Assembly (NCBI RefSeq): GCF_943914805.1
Contig: NZ_CALUDM010000083.1
Span: 1-16,852 of the forward strand
Length of the DNA: 16,852 nt
Source: an uncultured Acinetobacter sp.
Lineage (GTDB): Bacteria; Pseudomonadota; Gammaproteobacteria; Pseudomonadales; Moraxellaceae
Direction: 5' to 3'
A program made the translations under genes and the position numbers. The notes below the pieces were generated by a model. That model made no database searches. It saw nothing but the letters and a program-made list of their open reading frames with translations, and was not told the origin of the DNA. The first letter of the stretch is position 1, and each line of letters begins with the position of its first letter. This document shows, piece by piece, positions 13,000 to 16,852 of the stretch.

Positions 13000-13917
13000 A
13001 TGATCATTCGCGATAAAAGTAACAGCTTTGCACTCCTCTTTGCTTGGCACGGTACCATTCTGCCCAAAGTATTACCTGCACTCGCACTTGTTATTTTTAT
13101 TTCGACATTATTGGTCTATTTATCTACTCATCATTATTTTTCTGGCCCCTCTGTTCCTGCAATAGGTTTTACGGTATCTGGAATTATTTTGTCTATTTTC
13201 CTCAGTTTCAGAAATACAGCATGTTATGACCGCTGGTGGGAAGGACGCAAACTTTGGGGTGCATTAATTGCAACCTCACGCCATCTCACTCGAGATACAC
13301 ATGTATTAAATGATTCACATCGTAGAATTTTAATATACCGAGTGATGTTATTTACATGCTTACTGCGAAATCATCTGAGAGATCAAAACCAATCTATTGA
13401 ATTTTATCGTGATAAAGTCGCTTTTGATGAGCAAGCCTTCAATGCTTTAGCCACACATATCAATGCTTCGCAATTTGTTTTGGAAGAAATTCAAAAATCA
13501 CTCGTTCTATCCCTAAAAACAGGTGAAACTTCTGACATTATTTATCAAGGGCTGAATCAGCACATTAGAGAATTAGGGCATATTCAAGCAGGCTGTGACC
13601 GAATTATCAGTACACCTTTACCTTATTCTTATTCTTATTCTGTTTTATTGCATCGTACCGTGTATTGTTTCTGTTTAATTCTTCCTTTTAGCTTAGAAGT
13701 CAGTTTGGGAATATGGACACCTGTTCTAGTTGGATTAATTGCTTATTTATTCTTAGGTTTAGACACATTAAGCGCACAATTAGAAGAACCTTTTGGTTTG
13801 CAGGAAAATGACCTTCCTTTAAATGCGATTACTCGCTTAGTTGAAAGAGAAATGTTGAGTTCTTTAGGTGAACCACTTTTAGAACCGATTCACGCTGTAA
13901 ATAGCAACCTTTCTTGA
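13000..13917 (+). CDS. Bestrophin-like (UPF0187/YneE) ion channel
   Basis: This 305-aa protein belongs to the bacterial bestrophin family, which forms pentameric inner-membrane ion channels; some bacterial members conduct cations. Membrane helices are seen at about 24-43 and 53-70. They are followed by the family signature RNTACYDRWWEGRKLWG (71-87). A long cytoplasmic helical part follows, then two more helices at about 220-258. The conserved LEEPFG (261-266) and NDLPL (270-274) close the family pattern. Length is normal for the family. AAGG lies 7 nt before the ATG at 13000. A (TATTCT)3 microsatellite at 13624-13641 encodes YSYSYS; unit loss or gain would keep the frame. It is monocistronic between the divergent small membrane gene and the convergent prfA-prmC pair. 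What it transports here is unknown. Confidence 0.9.
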   Translation: MIIRDKSNSFALLFAWHGTILPKVLPALALVIFISTLLVYLSTHHYFSGPSVPAIGFTVSGIILSIFLSFRNTACYDRWWEGRKLWGALIATSRHLTRDTHVLNDSHRRILIYRVMLFTCLLRNHLRDQNQSIEFYRDKVAFDEQAFNALATHINASQFVLEEIQKSLVLSLKTGETSDIIYQGLNQHIRELGHIQAGCDRIISTPLPYSYSYSVLLHRTVYCFCLILPFSLEVSLGIWTPVLVGLIAYLFLGLDTLSAQLEEPFGLQENDLPLNAITRLVEREMLSSLGEPLLEPIHAVNSNLS

Positions 13918-13983
13918 TGTAAAAGCTTAATACAAAGCCGTCTTAAAATACATTCGATACACAGCTAATAGATTTTCATACAT

Positions 13984-14015
13984 AAAAAAACCTTGTTGAT
14001 ATCCGATCAACAAGG
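13984..14015 (-). terminator. Rho-independent terminator of prfA-prmC
   Basis: CCTTGTTGAT (13991-14000) and ATCAACAAGG (14006-14015) are perfect 10-bp arms around ATCCG. On the minus strand seven T follow (13984-13990). It is strong and lies 66 bp beyond the prmC stop; it may also limit readthrough from the bestrophin gene. Confidence 0.9.
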
Positions 14016-14081
14016 CACTTATTACATCTAAATAGAATATTTAAATTAACCTAGTTATTTAAACAAGTTATTTAAATAAAC

Positions 14082-14900
14082 TTATTGCATCCAACGACCT
14101 AAAGTTACACGATCATTGCCACCATAATCTTTTACCGTTCGAACTTCTTTAAACCCTGCACCTTTAAAGATGTTACACACGGCTTCAGCTTGGTCATAAC
14201 CATGTTCAACGACAATCCAGCCTTGCACAGCTAACCATTTTTTACCTTGTTGGATAATATGTTCGATATCCGCCAAACCTTGTCGCTCTGAAACTAAAGC
14301 ACGTTCAGGCTCAGAAGCTAAATTCAACATGTGCTCATCTTTTGCATCAATATAAGGTGGATTCGATACAATCAAATCAAAATATTGACGATTCAACGCA
14401 TTAAACCAACTACCTAAAAAGAATTTAACCTGCGTTAAATCATGCTTTTCAGCATTATGTAAGGCAACTTCTAAAGTCGGTTCATAAATATCTGTCGCAG
14501 TAACAGACCAATTTGGACGCTCACTTGCAAGAGATAATGCAATCGCTCCTGTCCCAGTACCTAAGTCAACAACACGAGTATCTTCTGGTAAATCAAGACG
14601 TAACACCGTTTCAACAAGCACTTCAGTATCTGGACGAGGGACTAAAGTATCCGTTGTCACTGTTAGATCCAATGTCCAAAAGGGTTGAGAACCTGTGACA
14701 TAAGCCAAAGGCTCACCTGCTGCAATTCGAGCTAATCCATTTACATAATCTTGCTCTTGCTCTGCTGTGAGCTCTTGTGCAGATTTAAGTGATAAATCAA
14801 AAGCGTCAATTTTTAAAATGTGCTCTAGTAACCAAGCATTTTCTTGACGCTCATAACTCTCAACTTCACCACGTAAGGCTAAAGCCTGTGCAATATTCAT
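14082..14900 (-). CDS. prmC: Peptide chain release factor N5-glutamine methyltransferase
   Basis: PrmC (HemK) transfers a methyl group from S-adenosylmethionine to the glutamine of the GGQ motif in release factors 1 and 2, which raises their peptide-release efficiency. The 272-aa product has the N-terminal helical substrate-docking domain (1-80) and the family motif LVPRPDTE (87-93 region). It also has the SAM-binding DLGTGTGAIAL (112-122) and the catalytic NPPY (180-183) that holds the target glutamine. Its start overlaps the prfA stop by one base (TAATG, 14898-14902), so it is translated by coupling to its own substrate's gene, the usual bacterial arrangement. A terminator follows at 13984-14015. 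Confidence 0.97.
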   Translation of the reverse strand: MNIAQALALRGEVESYERQENAWLLEHILKIDAFDLSLKSAQELTAEQEQDYVNGLARIAAGEPLAYVTGSQPFWTLDLTVTTDTLVPRPDTEVLVETVLRLDLPEDTRVVDLGTGTGAIALSLASERPNWSVTATDIYEPTLEVALHNAEKHDLTQVKFFLGSWFNALNRQYFDLIVSNPPYIDAKDEHMLNLASEPERALVSERQGLADIEHIIQQGKKWLAVQGWIVVEHGYDQAEAVCNIFKGAGFKEVRTVKDYGGNDRVTLGRWMQ

Positions 14901-15988
14901 TAACCACCATTTTGTTGTGCAAGTAATGCCAACTGATCGGCTTGATATTCACGGTGTAAACTGTCCAATAATTCAGTCAAATCACCTTCCATCACAGCAT
15001 CTAACTTATATAAAGTTAAGTTAATACGGTGATCAGTCATACGCCCTTGCGGATAGTTATAAGTACGGATACGTTCTGAACGATCTCCTGAACCAACTAA
15101 ATCACGACGCATTTCAGAAGTTGCAGCATCCGCAGCAGCACGTTTCGCATTTTCCAAACGTGAAGCCAATAAAGCCAGCGCTTTGGCTTTGTTTTTATGC
15201 TGAGAACGTTCATCCTGACATTCAACCACTGTTCCTGTTGGAATGTGAGTAATACGTACAGCAGAATCTGTTTTGTTAATGTGCTGACCACCCGCACCCG
15301 ATGCACGATAAGTATCGATACGCAAATCAGCAGGGTTAATATCAACTGTGGTATCCACATCTACTTCTGGCAGAATGGCTACAGTACACGCCGAAGTGTG
15401 TACACGACCTTGCGACTCTGTTGCAGGAACACGTTGTACACGATGTGCACCGCTTTCAAATTTCAGACGACCATAAACTCCTTCGCCACTAACAAGGCAA
15501 ATGATTTCTTTATAGCCACCGTGTTCGCCTTCATTTTCAGACAAAACTTCAATACGCCAACTTTGCGATTCAGCGTATTTACTATACATACGATATAAAT
15601 CACCTGAGAAAATTGCAGCCTCGTCACCACCTGTTCCTGCACGAATCTCTAAATAAGCCGAGTTAGCATCATTCGGATCTTTAGGAATCATGAGAATATT
15701 CAAGTCTGCTTCGAGTTGATCAATTAAAGCTTTATTCTCTTTAATTTCTTCAACAGCCATTTCCTTAAAATCAGGATCTGACAGCATCGCTTCGGCTGTT
15801 TCTATATCATCTTCAGCTTGTTTGTATTTTTTCCAAACATCGGTAATTTCAGTTAAATCATTATGTTCACGTGACAAATTACGAAAACGTTTATTGTCTG
15901 AAATCACTTCGACATCTGCCAATAATGCTTCTAACTCTTCATGTCGATCACAGAGTTGGTCTAATCGTAAACGTAACGATTCTTTCAT
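14900..15988 (-). CDS. prfA: Peptide chain release factor 1
   Basis: RF1 recognises UAA and UAG in the ribosomal A site and triggers peptide release. The 362-aa sequence is full length. It has an N-terminal coiled-coil domain, the codon-reading tripeptide PAT (188-190) within RVPATESQGRVHTSA, and the catalytic GGQ (233-235) within GAGGQHINKTDSAVR. Residue numbers for both match E. coli RF1. The glutamine at 235 is the target of PrmC, encoded immediately downstream with a 1-nt overlap. In many relatives hemA lies upstream of prfA; here the upstream region is instead a 398-bp gap and a glycine-zipper gene on the other strand. The ribosome site is weak (GAG about 10 nt upstream of the ATG). A perfect 11-bp inverted repeat lies in its leader region. 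Confidence 0.98.
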   Translation of the reverse strand: MKESLRLRLDQLCDRHEELEALLADVEVISDNKRFRNLSREHNDLTEITDVWKKYKQAEDDIETAEAMLSDPDFKEMAVEEIKENKALIDQLEADLNILMIPKDPNDANSAYLEIRAGTGGDEAAIFSGDLYRMYSKYAESQSWRIEVLSENEGEHGGYKEIICLVSGEGVYGRLKFESGAHRVQRVPATESQGRVHTSACTVAILPEVDVDTTVDINPADLRIDTYRASGAGGQHINKTDSAVRITHIPTGTVVECQDERSQHKNKAKALALLASRLENAKRAAADAATSEMRRDLVGSGDRSERIRTYNYPQGRMTDHRINLTLYKLDAVMEGDLTELLDSLHREYQADQLALLAQQNGG

Positions 15989-16386
15989 TTTAAATACATT
16001 CTCAATCTAAGCCTTAGCCTATGACAATTTATTATATAAACGACTCATATAAATAGGCATAGGCTAAGAAAATTCTATAATTGCGCATAGTTTACCGATT
16101 CTGCCCTTTAAATAACATATCTATATCAGCAACTATTGCACAACAGCTCGCATTTGCACGTACTCAGTCGTTTTTTATGCAAAGATGAATGTTATTTTCT
16201 CCATGTTTTCTACTTTTTATTGAAAATATGCACGTTTAAACGGCAATTTTAATAGAAAGCATACATTCAGATACTAAACACTATCAATTTATGAATACAT
16301 CTCCATTTTCTCAGAAAATATTTTTGTTACATTTACCCCATCGAATAGAGACAGAGCTGTCCAAATAATCGGACATGGAGAAACAT
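15989..16386. other. Divergent intergenic region, prfA / glycine-zipper gene
   Basis: This region of 398 bp has no gene. Next to prfA is a perfect 11-bp inverted repeat, CTTAGCCTATG (16013-16023) and CATAGGCTAAG (16058-16068), whose 34-bp spacer contains a minus-strand TATAAT-like sequence. Next to the glycine-zipper gene is the short repeat TGTCC (16358-16362) / GGACA (16371-16375), just ahead of its ribosome site. The middle part shows nothing I can interpret. Confidence 0.5.
16013..16068. repeat. 11-bp perfect inverted repeat upstream of prfA
   Basis: The arms CTTAGCCTATG and CATAGGCTAAG flank an A+T-rich 34-bp spacer with a TATAAT on the minus strand, 25 bp upstream of the prfA start. 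It could be an operator pair around the promoter or, if transcribed, a leader hairpin. Confidence 0.6.
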
Positions 16387-16827
16387 ATGAAATTTAATAC
16401 AATCTTAATGACGACTGCATTGACAGTTTCATCTATGTTTACAATGAGTGCCCACGCAGACAACTCAACTCGAATCGCAGCGACTTCAGCTTTAGGTAGT
16501 GTTGTTGGTACTGCAGTAGGTAAACAAATGGGTGGTAATACAGGTGCAATGATTGGTTCTGCCGTAGGTGGTGCTGGTGGTGCAGCTGTTGCAACAAATA
16601 AACATGACCGTACTGCAGCCGCTATCGGTGGTGGTTTAGGTGGTGTAGGTGGTTATGCTGTAGGTAAGCAAATGGGTGGTTCTACTGGTGGATACATCGG
16701 TGCAGCAGCAGGTGCTGCGGGTGGTTCAGTACTAGGTAAAAAAGTTTCTGAAGACCGTCATGCAGATCAACGTAAGTACAATAAAAAGGAGACTGTAAAT
16801 AACCTGAGTTCGATGAAATCCACTTAA
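16387..16827 (+). CDS. Exported glycine-zipper protein with internal repeat (146 aa)
   Basis: The start at 16387 has GGAG 6 nt upstream; the frame begins four codons earlier without support. Residues 1-24 are a Sec signal peptide (SAHA|DN). The mature protein is built from glycine-zipper helices (G...G...G spacing in GTAVGKQMGGNTGAMIGSAV and GYAVGKQMGGSTGGYIGAAA), the pattern of small envelope proteins that pack closely or span the outer membrane. The two halves are an internal duplication with a 48-residue (144-bp) period starting near 16513 and 16657. The C-terminal 28 residues are charged and polar. There is no lipobox, so it is periplasmic or outer-membrane associated. The role is not known precisely; glycine-zipper proteins often respond to envelope stress. 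Only 25 bp of sequence follow, so its operon context is unknown. Confidence 0.85.
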   Translation: MKFNTILMTTALTVSSMFTMSAHADNSTRIAATSALGSVVGTAVGKQMGGNTGAMIGSAVGGAGGAAVATNKHDRTAAAIGGGLGGVGGYAVGKQMGGSTGGYIGAAAGAAGGSVLGKKVSEDRHADQRKYNKKETVNNLSSMKST

Positions 16828-16852
16828 CCTTTTAGCATATTTTGGAAAGTTG

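Noticed and set aside
13624..13641. (TATTCT)3 microsatellite as a phase-variation tract
   Set aside because: The unit is 6 bp, so copy changes keep the frame, and three copies are too few to suggest frequent slippage.
15197..15598. Long open frame opposite prfA, and similar frames opposite the acyl-CoA dehydrogenase
   Set aside because: Antisense shadows of well-established genes, with low-complexity or Cys/Thr/Arg-biased translations and no ribosome sites.

Overview
The window looks like chromosomal DNA of an Acinetobacter-type gammaproteobacterium. Base composition is low in G+C, and the right half carries a recognisable chromosomal set: prfA-prmC, a bestrophin-like channel, an acyl-CoA synthetase / acyl-CoA dehydrogenase / HSD10-type dehydrogenase set with an AraC regulator, and a glycine-zipper envelope protein. 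The genus is inferred from gene content and overall feel; no database was consulted.

Left part (1 to about 5400): accessory-looking DNA of small genes, mostly of unknown function. A 160-aa protein of unknown role lies on the + strand (150-632). A minus-strand block follows (3355 down to 742): three envelope-type or exported small proteins (2840-3355, 2518-2820, 2040-2489), a hairpin terminator at 1985-2019, then three tightly packed plasmid/ICE-like proteins (1396-1965, 1080-1421, 742-1020). Divergent from this block is a small XRE-type regulator (3469-3723). A perfect 10-7-10 palindrome lies between them and overlaps the regulator's candidate promoter, whose predicted start falls on the ATG (leaderless). 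A second, clearly paralogous XRE protein (3742-3963) converges on the first and sits behind a 52-aa small protein whose start lies in an 11-bp perfect inverted repeat. A two-TM, coiled-coil membrane protein (4259-4939) and about 460 bp with no gene follow; the latter includes a G+C-richer stretch with nested inverted repeats. The block ends at the 3' end of a tRNA gene with anticodon CAU (5401-5477), a typical position for an island edge. No integrase and no duplicated tRNA end are visible.

Middle (5480-12000): a 47-aa single-TM protein, a two-TM hypothetical, and then the fatty/branched acid module. An ATP-dependent acyl-CoA synthetase, an acyl-CoA dehydrogenase and a 3-hydroxyacyl-CoA dehydrogenase (SDR) lie on the minus strand, with a divergent AraC/OruR-like regulator. 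Together they give activation, first oxidation and second oxidation of a beta-oxidation-like route; no hydratase or thiolase is present.

Right (12000-16852): an acidic conserved-looking protein with a good sigma70 promoter, a small membrane protein, a bestrophin-like channel, the translation-termination pair prfA-prmC (1-nt overlap), and an exported glycine-zipper protein with an internal 48-residue repeat.

The best candidate for something undescribed is the two-regulator locus at 2.0-4.2 kb: convergent XRE paralogs, a leaderless-looking promoter with a palindrome, a small ORF with a start-codon inverted repeat, and a divergent operon of exported proteins.
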